Assembly (NCBI GenBank): GCA_905233545.1 | Contig: CAJOEV010000004.1 | Coordinates: 1 to 64,000, forward strand | Source: an uncultured Eubacterium sp. | GTDB taxonomy: Bacteria > Bacillota > Clostridia > Oscillospirales > Acutalibacteraceae | DNA: 64,000 nt | Direction: 5' to 3' | In this document: one piece after another, positions 23,383-32,953 of the stretch | Layout: each line of letters starts with the position of its first letter | Numbering within the stretch: the first letter of the stretch is position 1 | Notes under the pieces: generated by a model | Seen by the model: only the letters and a program-made list of their open reading frames with translations | The model's database searches: none | What the model was told of the DNA's origin: nothing | Translations under genes and position numbers: made by a program

Positions 23383-24549
23383 ATGAAAACACTTTATTTT
23401 GAATGCTCCTCAGGAGCTGCGGGAGATATGCTTTGCGCTTCCCTGCTTGAGCTTCTTCCCGAAAAAGAAGAATTTGTTAATAAACTGAATAAAGTTTTCA
23501 ATCCTGAAATTATTTTTGAAGCTGAAAAAGTATGCAAAAACGGTATTTCAGGCACTCATCTTCATGTTGTTATCAACGGCAGCGAGGAGGGCGAAGAACA
23601 CCATCACCACCACGAACACCACCACAGAACACTCAGGGATATTGAAAATATAATCAATTCGTTTGATGTTTCTTCAAGTGTTAAAACAAACGCCCTTTCG
23701 GTATACAGAATAGTAACCGAAGCGGAAAGCATAGTTCACGGTATGGAAGTCAGCGAGGTGCATCTTCATGAAGTCGGCGCGCTTGACGCTATTGCGGACA
23801 TAACCGCATTTTGTATGCTCGTTGAAGAGCTCGGTGCTGATAAAATAATTGCTTCACCTATAAACGTTGGTTTCGGAACGGTTAATGCGGCGCACGGCGT
23901 TTTGCCCGTTCCTGCACCTGCAACGGCGATTATTCTTGAGGGTATGCCGATTTATACAAACAATGTTTCGGGCGAACTTTGCACACCGACGGGTGCGGCG
24001 CTTTTGAAATTCTTTGCAGATGAATACAGATATATGCCCGCAATGAAAATTGATAAAGCAGGATACGGTTTTGGCAAAAAGGAGCTTGAAGTTCTCAACT
24101 GCGTTCGCTCATTCATAGGCGAGAACTGTGAAAACAATCAAGTTAATACTCTTGAGTTCAATATTGACGATATGACCGCCGAAGAAATCGCATTTGCCTG
24201 CGAGACATTTTTAGAGAATGGCGCAAAGGATGTTTTTACAACTTCAATCGGAATGAAAAAATCACGCCCAGGAACAAAAATCACCGTTCTTTGTTCTGCA
24301 GAAGATAAAGAGAAAATGCTCTCCCTTATTTTCAGACACACAACAACGCTCGGCGTTCGTGAAGCAGTTTTTGAAAGATATACTCTCAAAAGAAGCATAG
24401 AGAATATTTCTACTCCATACGGCGATATAAGAATAAAGCATTCCGAGGGCTTCGGCGTTGAAAAATCCAAGCCCGAGTATGAGGATATTGCAAAGATAGC
24501 AAGGGAAAACAATCTAACTTTCAGAGAAGCAAAAGCGCTTTTGAGGTAA
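23383..24549 (+). CDS. larC: LarC, nickel insertion protein for the nickel-pincer cofactor
   Basis: 388 residues, the full-length family. FECSSGAAGDM at the N-terminus is the family signature. A His-rich run HHHHHEHHHR near residue 70 is likely to bind nickel, and EVHLHEVGALDAIADI follows. LarC is the CTP-dependent enzyme that puts nickel into the pyridinium bis-thiocarboxylate cofactor of lactate racemase-type enzymes. In Lactobacillus plantarum LarC is read as larC1-larC2 by frameshifting; here one unbroken frame encodes both parts. larE follows by 3 nt. larA and larB are not in the window. Confidence 0.93.
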   Translation: MKTLYFECSSGAAGDMLCASLLELLPEKEEFVNKLNKVFNPEIIFEAEKVCKNGISGTHLHVVINGSEEGEEHHHHHEHHHRTLRDIENIINSFDVSSSVKTNALSVYRIVTEAESIVHGMEVSEVHLHEVGALDAIADITAFCMLVEELGADKIIASPINVGFGTVNAAHGVLPVPAPATAIILEGMPIYTNNVSGELCTPTGAALLKFFADEYRYMPAMKIDKAGYGFGKKELEVLNCVRSFIGENCENNQVNTLEFNIDDMTAEEIAFACETFLENGAKDVFTTSIGMKKSRPGTKITVLCSAEDKEKMLSLIFRHTTTLGVREAVFERYTLKRSIENISTPYGDIRIKHSEGFGVEKSKPEYEDIAKIARENNLTFREAKALLR

Positions 24550-24552
24550 GCC

Positions 24553-25350
24553 ATGAACAGTGCTGTTTTAAAAAAAGAAACTCTTGAGCAAAATTTAAAA
24601 AATCTCGGCAAAATCGCCATTGCCTTTTCTTCCGGAGTTGACTCGACCTACCTTCTGAAAACGGCGCACAATATCCTTGGCGACAATGTTATTGCAATAA
24701 CCGCAAGAGCCTGCTGTTTTCCGAAAAAGGAGACCGATGAAGCCGAGGAATTCTGCAAAAAAGAAGGGATTAAACAAATCTTTATTGACTTCTCACCTCT
24801 TGAAATTGAGGAGTTCAGAAATAATGTTAAGAACAGGTGTTACCACTGCAAAAAAGCGCTTTTTTCCACAATAAAAGAGATTGCAGGCGATAACGGATTC
24901 AGTACTGTTGCCGAGGGAACAAATTTTGATGATTTAAGCGATTTTCGCCCCGGTATGAAAGCAATAAAGGAGCTGGATATCATCAGTCCCCTTCTCGATG
25001 CAGAGCTTACGAAAAATGAAATACGCTTTCTGTCAGAGGAAGCGGGACTTTCAACATTCGATAAGCCCTCGTATGCGTGCCTTGCTTCAAGAGTTGCATA
25101 CGGTGAAGAAATAACCGAGGAAAAACTTTTAATGGTTGAAAGGGCGGAAAACAAGCTTTTCAGCCTCGGAATCAATCAGTCAAGAGTTCGCGTTCACGGA
25201 AATCTTGCGCGAATTGAAGTTTGCAAAGATGACTTTTTGAAACTGCTTATGGCATGTGACGAAGTGAATGATTGTTTGAAAGAGCTCGGTTTCACATTTG
25301 TTTCAATGGATTTAGAAGGCTACAAAACAGGTAATATGAATGTTTATTGA
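24553..25350 (+). CDS. larE: LarE, ATP-dependent sacrificial sulfur transferase
   Basis: 265 residues. The PP-loop is AFSSGVDSTYLL (about 23-34). CYHCKK (near 97) and KPSYACLASRV (near 175) are conserved. In L. plantarum the Cys of the latter block gives up its sulfur to the nickel-pincer precursor; the single Cys here fits the sacrificial type rather than the iron-sulfur type with three clustered Cys. It is the second gene of larC-larE and is followed by a strong terminator. Confidence 0.92.
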   Translation: MNSAVLKKETLEQNLKNLGKIAIAFSSGVDSTYLLKTAHNILGDNVIAITARACCFPKKETDEAEEFCKKEGIKQIFIDFSPLEIEEFRNNVKNRCYHCKKALFSTIKEIAGDNGFSTVAEGTNFDDLSDFRPGMKAIKELDIISPLLDAELTKNEIRFLSEEAGLSTFDKPSYACLASRVAYGEEITEEKLLMVERAENKLFSLGINQSRVRVHGNLARIEVCKDDFLKLLMACDEVNDCLKELGFTFVSMDLEGYKTGNMNVY

Positions 25351-25357
25351 CAAGCAA

Positions 25358-25386
25358 AACGGACGAATCTAAGCGTCCGTTTTTTG
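25358..25386 (+). terminator. Terminator of larC-larE
   Basis: AACGGACG (25358-25365) pairs with CGTCCGTT (25374-25381), followed by TTTTT. Confidence 0.9.
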
Positions 25387-25458
25387 TTATATTAGACAAA
25401 AAATTAATAATAGTCCATCATCTATCTATTAATATATCATTAACTTTCGGCTTTAATA

Positions 25459-25487
25459 TTGTTTTTAATTTTCTAAGAGAGTATAAT
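25459..25487 (+). promoter_or_regulatory. Promoter of ymdB operon
   Basis: TTGTTT (25459-25464), 17-bp spacer, TATAAT (25482-25487). A short GGGG-N5-GCCCC hairpin (about 25501-25514) lies in the leader. Confidence 0.6.
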
Positions 25488-25530
25488 ATATACAATTTTT
25501 GGGGATAGAGCCCCATAGAAACGGTGAAAT

Positions 25531-26304
25531 ATGAAAATTTTAGCAATTGGTGATGTTGTTTCAAAGCAGGGATGTGAATATCTCAGACAGACGCTTCCGA
25601 AGCTGAAAAAAGACTACAGTGCCGATATCGTTATTGTTAACGGCGAAAACTCGGCAGTGGGAAACGGAATAACTCCGCATAGCGCAAAATATATTTTTGA
25701 TTCAGGCGCAGATGTTATTACTCTCGGAAATCACGCGTTAAGACGCCCTGAAATTGCGGATTATCTTGAAGAAAACGAGTTTATCATCCGCCCTGAAAAC
25801 TATCACAAAAGTGCTCCCGGAAAGGGATATACAATTGTTGACAAGGGATACGCCCGCGTTCTTGTTGCAAATATGCAGGGCGCCGTTTATCTTGACAATA
25901 TTGAAAACCCGTTTGATTCGGCAGACAGAATTCTCAAAATCGCCGAAAATGAGGGAATAAACATCATTCTTATTGATTTTCACGCCGAGGCAAGCAGTGA
26001 AAAAAGGGCAATGGGATTTTATCTTGATTCAAAGATTTCAGCTCTTTTCGGCACACACACCCATGTTCAGACCTCGGACGAACAGATTCTTCCCTGCGGA
26101 ACAGGATATATAACCGACCTCGGTATGACGGGTCCGTATTACTCCGTTCTCGGTATTGCGCCCGAAAAGGCGATACAGAAAATGCAGACCAATCTTCCCG
26201 TTAAGTTCGCTGTTAATGACGGTCCCTGTGTTGTTGAGGGATGCTGTTTTGAAATTGATAACAAAACCGGAAAAACCATTTCTATAGAAAGGTTTAGAAG
26301 ATGA
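25531..26304 (+). CDS. ymdB: YmdB-family metallophosphoesterase
   Basis: 257 residues of the TIGR00282 family. GDVVSKQG, VNGENSAVGNGI, TLGNHAL, DFHAEASSEK and GTHTHVQTSDEQ supply the two-metal site. In Bacillus YmdB is a cyclic-nucleotide phosphodiesterase that affects motility, biofilm and RNA turnover. The gene overlaps the next by 4 nt (ATGA), which couples it to a peptide-binding lipoprotein; that pairing is unusual since ymdB more often follows rny. Confidence 0.94.
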   Translation: MKILAIGDVVSKQGCEYLRQTLPKLKKDYSADIVIVNGENSAVGNGITPHSAKYIFDSGADVITLGNHALRRPEIADYLEENEFIIRPENYHKSAPGKGYTIVDKGYARVLVANMQGAVYLDNIENPFDSADRILKIAENEGINIILIDFHAEASSEKRAMGFYLDSKISALFGTHTHVQTSDEQILPCGTGYITDLGMTGPYYSVLGIAPEKAIQKMQTNLPVKFAVNDGPCVVEGCCFEIDNKTGKTISIERFRR

Positions 26305-27797
26305 TAAAAAAATACTTTTCAGTTTTTCTTTCGATTGTTCTGGTGCTTCTTGCATTAACAGCCTGTTCTTCAAAAAACGGCAATCAATCGAAACATACGG
26401 TCATCACTCAGGCGGTGACCGAAGTAATTGAGGACCAGTCGGGATTTAAGCTCAGCTATACTCAGTCGGATTCTCTGAATCCGTTTCAGTCCGACACACT
26501 CAACAATCAGGTTGTTGAAAACCTTGTTTTTGAATCCCTTTTCGTTCTGGATGAAAGCTATGAGCCCCAGCCGATGCTTGCAACAAGCTACTCGTACACC
26601 GATTCAAAAACACTTTCAGTTACTATTGCAAGCGGCAACAAGTTTTCAAACGGCGACGAGCTCACTGCTCAGAGCATTGTTTATTCATTCAACGAGGCAA
26701 AAGGCTCCTCACACTGGCAAAACAGCCTTAAGCCCATAGCGAGTGCTTCTGCTCAGAGCGAAACGGTAATTGATTTTAAGCTCAACTACCCCAATCCGAA
26801 TGCTCACAAGCTTTTAACCTTCGCTATTGCCAGCACAAAAACGGATAAAAATGGCTATCCGATAGGCTCGGGCAGATATAAATTCGGCGAAGGAAACGGA
26901 ATGGTTTATCTTGAACTCAACACAAAGAAAAGCGATTTCAACCCTCGTTTCACAAAAATACCGCTTGTTAATATTGCTTCCGAGGATTCAATCGAGAACG
27001 CGATTAACATCGGAAATATAAGCTACACATTCCGCGATTTATCGAGCGGTAAAAGTGTTAAAATACAAAGCAATAAAAAAGCTGTTAACCTTAACAACCT
27101 TGTTTATATAGGAATGAACTGCAACTCGGGAATAACGCAAAATGAAAACATCCGAAAAGCAATTTCCCTTGCTGCAGACAGAGACGCAATTGTTAAAAGC
27201 GCTTATCAGGGCTTTGCAAAAAGTGCGGTTTCAGTTTTCAACAGTTCAAGCGCCATCGGCAAGCAAACCGCTGTTTTCAGCAAAAATGCAGACCTTTCTG
27301 CTGCAAGACAGGCAATAGACCTCAGCGGAGTAAAAAGTGAGGATTTGAAAATTGATATTCTTACCAATTCAAACCCGAGCAGACTTGCGGTTGCAAGACT
27401 GATGAAACAGCAGCTTGAGGCAATCGGCTTTACGGTTACCGTTAACAAAGAGAAAAATAAAACATACAAATACAAAGTCAAAAACAAAGTATTCAGCTTG
27501 TATATCGGCGAAACAAAAATTCCCAATGATATGAATCTGAACAGCTTTTTCACATACGGCGGTGCAACGAGCTACGGAATCAATCTCGACTCGGGCAAGA
27601 CAGCCAAAGCATACAAAGGTTATCTTAATTCCGAAAACGAAATAGGAAGCTTCGTTTTGAATTTCACTCAGGAAATGCCCTTTGTTCCCCTTGTTTACAG
27701 ACAGGGAATGATTTGTTATTCAAAATCACTGCACGGCGATATGCAGGGATATGTTGACAATTATTTTTCAAATATTCAGGATTGGTATTACAATTAA
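26301..27797 (+). CDS. Oligopeptide-type ABC transporter substrate-binding lipoprotein
   Basis: 498 residues. Signal peptide with lipobox LTAC at 20-23, then the SBP_bac_5 fold: SDSLNPFQSDTLNNQVVENLVFESLF, LATSYSYTDSKTLSVTI and an NIRKAISLAADRDAIV segment. Family members bind peptides, nickel complexes or sugars outside the membrane. No permease or ATPase gene is adjacent, so it is an orphan receptor or uses a distant transporter. It starts inside the ymdB stop. Confidence 0.88.
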   Translation: MIKKYFSVFLSIVLVLLALTACSSKNGNQSKHTVITQAVTEVIEDQSGFKLSYTQSDSLNPFQSDTLNNQVVENLVFESLFVLDESYEPQPMLATSYSYTDSKTLSVTIASGNKFSNGDELTAQSIVYSFNEAKGSSHWQNSLKPIASASAQSETVIDFKLNYPNPNAHKLLTFAIASTKTDKNGYPIGSGRYKFGEGNGMVYLELNTKKSDFNPRFTKIPLVNIASEDSIENAINIGNISYTFRDLSSGKSVKIQSNKKAVNLNNLVYIGMNCNSGITQNENIRKAISLAADRDAIVKSAYQGFAKSAVSVFNSSSAIGKQTAVFSKNADLSAARQAIDLSGVKSEDLKIDILTNSNPSRLAVARLMKQQLEAIGFTVTVNKEKNKTYKYKVKNKVFSLYIGETKIPNDMNLNSFFTYGGATSYGINLDSGKTAKAYKGYLNSENEIGSFVLNFTQEMPFVPLVYRQGMICYSKSLHGDMQGYVDNYFSNIQDWYYN

Positions 27798-27851
27798 CGC
27801 AGGCGATATGTAATAATTTTGCAGGCAAAAATGTTTTAACAGGAGGATATT

Positions 27852-28208
27852 ATGATTAAATTTGAAAATCCCCAGGGATATATTGAAATCACAAACAACT
27901 ATTTTGCACATCTGGTCGGCAATGCCGCTCAGAGCTGTTTCGGCGTTACCAGAATGGTTAACCCGAACCCCTATCATTCAATAAAATCAATAATCAAGAA
28001 CAAAGCCGAGCTTGATAACTCCAACCAGGGCGTTATTGTTAAGAGCATTAACGGCGCGCTTGTTATTGATTTGCACATTGCAATATCATACGGCGTTAAT
28101 ATTGCAACCATAACCGACAGCATTGTTAATAAAGTCAGATACACTGTTGAAAGCGCAACAGGTCTTAAGGTATCAAAGGTCAACGTTCATGTTGATGCGT
28201 TAAATTAA
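27852..28208 (+). CDS. Asp23/Gls24 family envelope stress protein
   Basis: 118 residues, one Asp23 domain. GYIEITNNYFAHLVGNAAQSCFGV at the start and VRYTVESATGLKVSKVNVHVDAL at the end are family hallmarks. The gene sits directly before fakA, a very common order in Bacillota. AGGAGG precedes the ATG. The family is linked to membrane or cell-wall homeostasis; there is no enzymatic activity. Confidence 0.93.
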   Translation: MIKFENPQGYIEITNNYFAHLVGNAAQSCFGVTRMVNPNPYHSIKSIIKNKAELDNSNQGVIVKSINGALVIDLHIAISYGVNIATITDSIVNKVRYTVESATGLKVSKVNVHVDALN

Positions 28209-28245
28209 CTTGTTTGATTTATTCACTTACTATGGAGGTTAACCA

Positions 28246-29904
28246 ATGATTACAGGACAAATGTTTCGCGACGGCATTATTTCGGGTGCTAACAACATCT
28301 CGAACAGCCGTCAGGCAGTGGATGCCTTAAATATATTCCCCGTTCCCGACGGTGATACGGGAACAAATATGAGCATGACAATCAGCGCAGCTTCAAAAGA
28401 GGTTTCATCGCTTGCGGACGATGAACCGCTTTCGGAGGTTTCAAAGCGCTGTGCCTCGGCATTGCTCAGAGGCGCAAGAGGAAACTCGGGCGTTATTCTT
28501 TCACTGATTTTCAGAGGCTTTTCAAAAGCCTTTAAAGATATTGACGAAGCATCTTCACAGGATATTGCAAAAGCATTCCGCCTTGGATGCGAATCTGCAT
28601 ATAAAGCAGTTATGAAGCCCACCGAGGGAACTATTCTGACCGTTGTCAGAATGGCTGCCGAGGCTGCGGAAGAATCTGCAAAAACCGAGGAAGACCCGCT
28701 TGAAGTTTGTTTTGCGGCGCTTCAGGCAGCTAAACAAGCGCTTGCAACAACTCCCGAACTGCTTCCCGTTTTAAAGAAGGCAGGTGTTGTTGACGCAGGC
28801 GGTCAGGGATTCATACTCATCCTTGAGGGCTTCCAGAGTGTTTTTGAAAACGGTGCTGTTGTTCAGGGCGTTGACGAAGGCGTTAAGCCCGTTGAAACTC
28901 CCGACAAAACCATCGTCGGCAGCGCAAGCAGTGATATTGAATTCGGTTACTGTTCTGAATTCCTTATTGAAAAAGCGGAAGATGCAAAGGAAAAAGACCC
29001 TCTCAAACTCCGCGCATATCTTGAATCCATTGGCGACTGCGTTGTAGTTGTTGACGACGATAGTATTATCAAAGTTCACGTTCACTCAAACTGCCCGGGT
29101 ACCGTAATTCAGTCCGCACTTAAATACGGTCAGCTTATCAACATAAAAATTGACAATATGCGCTATCAGCACAGAAATGCCGAAGTAGGCGTTAAGGAGG
29201 GCAGCACTCCCGTTGAGCCGACTGTTATGGAGCCCGAAAACGATTACGGCTTTGTTGCAGTATGTGCAGGAAAGGGTGTTGAGGACTTATTTGTTGACCT
29301 CGGCTGTGATTCAATTGTCAGCGGCGGTCAGACCATGAATCCTTCAACCGACGACATATTAAACGCAATTATGCAAACCCCTGCAAAAACCGTTTTTGTT
29401 CTTCCGAACAACAAAAACATAATTATGGCTGCCGAGCAGGCAATTCCTCTCGCAAACGACAGAGAAGTCCGAGTTCTTCAGACAAAAACCATTCCCCAGG
29501 GCATTTCGGCAATGCTTGCTTTTGACGATTCTCTCAGCGCAGACGACAACCAGATGACAATGATGGAAATGGCTGACGCTGTTGAAACAGGACTTGTTAC
29601 CTTTGCCGCAAGGGACAGCGAGATTGACGGCAAGCCAATCAGCCAGGGTCAGATTATGGGAATGACCAATGGCAAGATTAAGTTTATCGGCGACGATAAA
29701 GAGGATATTGCTTTCAAAACCGTTGACAAGCTCTTCAAGCGCAACACCCATTCAATGGTAACTCTCATCTACGGTGAGGATGTAAGCGAGGAAGATGCAG
29801 CAAAGGTTGAAGAAAAACTCAGCGAAAAATACAAAAATGATATTGAAATAAGCGTTATAAACGGCGCTCAGCCTGTTTATTACTATATAATTTCGGTGGA
29901 ATAA
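28246..29904 (+). CDS. fakA: Fatty acid kinase FakA-like (DAK2 and EDD-like domains)
   Basis: 552 residues. The N-terminal DAK2 domain binds ATP with VPDGDTGTNMSMTI (about 34-47) and RGARGNSGVILS (about 75). A middle linker and a C-terminal DegV-like lobe follow. FakA phosphorylates fatty acids presented by FakB, feeding exogenous fatty acids into phospholipids. No fakB is in the window. It overlaps the recG start by 1 nt (TAATG), and GGAGG precedes the ATG. Confidence 0.92.
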   Translation: MITGQMFRDGIISGANNISNSRQAVDALNIFPVPDGDTGTNMSMTISAASKEVSSLADDEPLSEVSKRCASALLRGARGNSGVILSLIFRGFSKAFKDIDEASSQDIAKAFRLGCESAYKAVMKPTEGTILTVVRMAAEAAEESAKTEEDPLEVCFAALQAAKQALATTPELLPVLKKAGVVDAGGQGFILILEGFQSVFENGAVVQGVDEGVKPVETPDKTIVGSASSDIEFGYCSEFLIEKAEDAKEKDPLKLRAYLESIGDCVVVVDDDSIIKVHVHSNCPGTVIQSALKYGQLINIKIDNMRYQHRNAEVGVKEGSTPVEPTVMEPENDYGFVAVCAGKGVEDLFVDLGCDSIVSGGQTMNPSTDDILNAIMQTPAKTVFVLPNNKNIIMAAEQAIPLANDREVRVLQTKTIPQGISAMLAFDDSLSADDNQMTMMEMADAVETGLVTFAARDSEIDGKPISQGQIMGMTNGKIKFIGDDKEDIAFKTVDKLFKRNTHSMVTLIYGEDVSEEDAAKVEEKLSEKYKNDIEISVINGAQPVYYYIISVE

Positions 29905-31925
29905 TGGAAAATTACAGCGAATTTAATATTCAATATATAAAAGGTGTTGGAGAAAAAAGAGCCCGGCTTTTCAACAAGCTGGGCATTTATTCGGTTGCGG
30001 ATTTAATTCATTTCTATCCAAGAAAGTATCAGGACTGGAACAACTGTGAAACAGTTATTTCTGCGCCCGAAAACGAGAATGTTGCAATCAAGGCAACGAT
30101 GATAACCCCCGTTAAAGAGAGCTTAATAAGAAAGGGCTTAACCCTTTACAAATGCAATTTCTCGGACGGACAAACGGTTATTCATGTAACCATTTTCAAC
30201 AACAAATATCTTGCAAAGGCACTTAGAACATTTGATGAATACATTCTCTACGGCAAGGTTGAAAAAAGCTTTACGGGCGCATTTATGAGTTCGCCCCAGA
30301 TTGAGAAGGCTGAAACTGCGCAGGGCATTCATCCGATATACAGCGCAACCGAAAATCTCAACTCAAAGGCAATTGCAAAGGTTGTGAAGACGGCGCTTGA
30401 TAAATTTGAATATTTCGAGGATACTCTCGACAGTGAAATCCGAGCTGAATATAATCTTTGTTCTCTTGATTTTGCAATAAGGCAAATTCATTTTCCGAGC
30501 AACGAAAACAATATTGAAGAAGCACGGAAAAGACTGATTTTTGAAGAACTCTTAACTCTTCAGCTCGGTCTTATGAAACTAAGAGATAAAAAAGAAACAA
30601 AGAATAATTTTGTAATCAAAAAGGACTTTACCGAGGAGTTTTTCTCACTTCTTCCCTTTGAGGCGACAAACGCTCAGAAAAAAGCAATTTCAGACTGCAT
30701 CAGAGATATGATGAGCAGCAAAACAATGAACAGGCTTGTTCAGGGTGATGTCGGCTCGGGAAAAACAGCAGTTGCGGCAGCAGCAATGTTCACCGCAATA
30801 AAAAACGGCTATCAAAGCGCAATGATGGCGCCGACGGAAATACTCGCAAGCCAGCATTTTGAATCACTTTCAAAACTTTTTGAAAATACGGATATAAAAA
30901 TCGCCCTGCTGACAGGCTCAACAAGGGCAAAAGAAAAACGCGAGATTAAAGAGGCGCTTATGGGCGGTAAAATTGATTTGATTGTCGGCACCCATGCGCT
31001 TATTCAGAATGATGTTGAATTCAAAAATCTTGCGCTCGTCATAACCGACGAACAGCACCGTTTCGGAGTTGAGCAGAGGGCAAGCCTTGCATTGAAGAGC
31101 GCTTCACCGCACCTTATGGTTATGAGCGCAACGCCCATTCCGAGAACTCTCGGACTGATTATCTACGGCGACCTTGACATCAGCGTTCTTGATGAGCTTC
31201 CTGCAGGAAGAAAAGCAATAAGAACGGATTTTGTTGATTCATCATATCATCAGAGAATTTATAACTTCATCAAAAAAACGGTTGATGAAGGGCGTCAGGC
31301 ATATATTGTATGTCCGCTTGTTGAAGAGGGAGAAAGTGAATTAATCTCGGCAAAGGAATATGCAACCGAGCTGAGCGAAAAACACTTTGAGGGATACAAT
31401 CTTGCTCTGCTACACGGAAAGATGAAGGCAAAGGATAAAGACAAGGTTATGCAGTCCTTTGCAAACGGAGAGGTTGATATTCTTGTTTCAACAACAGTTG
31501 TTGAAGTTGGAGTTGATGTTCCGAATGCAACTATTATGCTTATTGAAAACGCAGACCGTTTCGGGCTTTCACAGCTTCATCAGCTCAGAGGAAGAGTCGG
31601 CAGAGGCAGCGAGCAGAGCTACTGCATTCTTGTGTCCGACAGCAAGGGTGAAAACACAAGAAACCGCCTTGAGATTATGAAGGAAACAAGCGACGGATTC
31701 AAAATAGCGGACTACGACCTCAAAACAAGGGGTCCCGGTGATTTCTTCGGAAAGCGCCAGCACGGTCTCCCCAATCTTGTTATTGCGGATATGCTTGAGG
31801 ATATGGACACACTTATGGAGTGCCAGGAATGTGCAAAGAGAATGCTTAAAGAGGACGAAAATCTTGATAAATATCCACTGCTCTGCGATCAAATCAGCGA
31901 TATGTTCAGAAAAGCAGAATATTAG
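29904..31925 (+). CDS. recG: ATP-dependent DNA helicase RecG
   Basis: 673 residues, normal length. The N-terminal wedge/OB domain holds the GVGEKRARLFNKLGI helix-hairpin. The helicase motifs are intact: LVQGDVGSGKTAVA (I), APTEILASQH (Ia), DEQHRFGVEQR (II, DEQH), MSATPIPRTL (III), STTVVEVGVDVPNA (V) and QLRGRVGRG (VI). It rescues stalled forks and processes Holliday junctions. It is the last gene of the asp23-fakA-recG operon. Confidence 0.97.
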   Translation: MENYSEFNIQYIKGVGEKRARLFNKLGIYSVADLIHFYPRKYQDWNNCETVISAPENENVAIKATMITPVKESLIRKGLTLYKCNFSDGQTVIHVTIFNNKYLAKALRTFDEYILYGKVEKSFTGAFMSSPQIEKAETAQGIHPIYSATENLNSKAIAKVVKTALDKFEYFEDTLDSEIRAEYNLCSLDFAIRQIHFPSNENNIEEARKRLIFEELLTLQLGLMKLRDKKETKNNFVIKKDFTEEFFSLLPFEATNAQKKAISDCIRDMMSSKTMNRLVQGDVGSGKTAVAAAAMFTAIKNGYQSAMMAPTEILASQHFESLSKLFENTDIKIALLTGSTRAKEKREIKEALMGGKIDLIVGTHALIQNDVEFKNLALVITDEQHRFGVEQRASLALKSASPHLMVMSATPIPRTLGLIIYGDLDISVLDELPAGRKAIRTDFVDSSYHQRIYNFIKKTVDEGRQAYIVCPLVEEGESELISAKEYATELSEKHFEGYNLALLHGKMKAKDKDKVMQSFANGEVDILVSTTVVEVGVDVPNATIMLIENADRFGLSQLHQLRGRVGRGSEQSYCILVSDSKGENTRNRLEIMKETSDGFKIADYDLKTRGPGDFFGKRQHGLPNLVIADMLEDMDTLMECQECAKRMLKEDENLDKYPLLCDQISDMFRKAEY

Positions 31926-31987
31926 TTGTTAGGGGCAAGTGACAAGTGGCTGGTTCTCTCAATTTTAATTATGCAAAAACATTGCAG

Positions 31988-32027
31988 AAAAGGGGCTGCT
32001 CACTCTTTGTGAGACAGCCCCCCTTTT
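31988..32027. terminator. Terminator between recG and the lipoprotein gene
   Basis: GGGGCTG...CAGCCCC (31992-31998 with 32015-32021) extended by CTCAC/GTGAG. An A-run is on the left and a T-run on the right, so it serves both convergent genes. Confidence 0.9.
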
Positions 32028-32038
32028 TAGTTTAATTA

Positions 32039-32932
32039 TTATTGTTTTAAATCGAAAGTGCCTGTGTAGTAATTCGGCTGGAACTCTCCCCAATCCTCAA
32101 GAACTGCTTCAAGATTTGGTTTATCTTTTTCGTCTGCACCTGTAAAATATAAGCCGAGTGCAGTTGTCTGAGTGAACTTTGTTTTATCTTCGCCTTCATA
32201 CTGCTTTCTTACACTGACATTAACCGAATATTCGCTGGAAGCGCCGTCTTTGTCTACAACCAGCTTGCCCTTGTCATTCACTGAGATATCATAAGTATCT
32301 TTGCCAAGCGTTAGTGTTCCGTCGGCAATAGTAATTTCGCCCTGTTCGGATGTCCATGTGCCTGCAAAAGAATCAAGAGCAATCTTGTTTTTAGATACTG
32401 CTGAATCTATGCTTCCGTTTTCATCTGCACGGTACATAATCATAAGAGCATGCTGTGAAGAATCCATGTTTTCATCGGTTGTATCTTCAACATTTGTGAA
32501 ATAAAGCGCGTCATTATCAACATTATAGGTTGAATAGGAAACAACTGTTGACTTTGTTGTTTTGCCGTCAACATCCGTACTTTCCATTTCCGACTCATCA
32601 CACATAACCTTGTATTCTCCCAGAGTTAAACAAGTGAATTTCACTTCTGTTTCGCCGTATTCGGAAGTTGATTTTACAGTTCCATCCTCGTTATAAACAT
32701 AACTTATTGTACCGTCCGCGCTCTTCCATGTGCCAATTAAATCCTTGTCAATGCTTCCATCGGCAATATCAGAAAGCGCATTATACTTCCCTTTAATTCC
32801 GAGCGCATCATCGGTCACCATAAGAGAATCAAGCTTGTCGCGAAGATTAACCTCTTTGCCTATGCTCATACCGCAGCCGAAAAGCGCCGCTGTCATTAAT
32901 AAACATAAAACAATACTTAATGCTTTTTTCAT
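32039..32932 (-). CDS. Secreted lipoprotein with repeated beta domains
   Basis: 297 residues. The signal peptide ends in lipobox LFGC (17-20), so it is lipid-anchored outside the membrane. Two related stretches occur: IGTWKSADGTISYVYNEDG (about 65) and AGTWTSEQGEITIADG (about 190). They look like two copies of a small beta-barrel domain of the kind found in many clostridial lipoproteins. No enzyme motif is seen. It precedes a LURP-one gene on the same strand but the two may be separate units. Confidence 0.75.
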   Translation of the reverse strand: MKKALSIVLCLLMTAALFGCGMSIGKEVNLRDKLDSLMVTDDALGIKGKYNALSDIADGSIDKDLIGTWKSADGTISYVYNEDGTVKSTSEYGETEVKFTCLTLGEYKVMCDESEMESTDVDGKTTKSTVVSYSTYNVDNDALYFTNVEDTTDENMDSSQHALMIMYRADENGSIDSAVSKNKIALDSFAGTWTSEQGEITIADGTLTLGKDTYDISVNDKGKLVVDKDGASSEYSVNVSVRKQYEGEDKTKFTQTTALGLYFTGADEKDKPNLEAVLEDWGEFQPNYYTGTFDLKQ

Positions 32933-32953
32933 TTTTACACCTTCAAAGTACTC

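Noticed and set aside
25497-25530. Possible riboswitch in the ymdB leader (GGGGATAGAGCCCC)
   Set aside because: Only a 4-bp hairpin; no match to a known riboswitch core.
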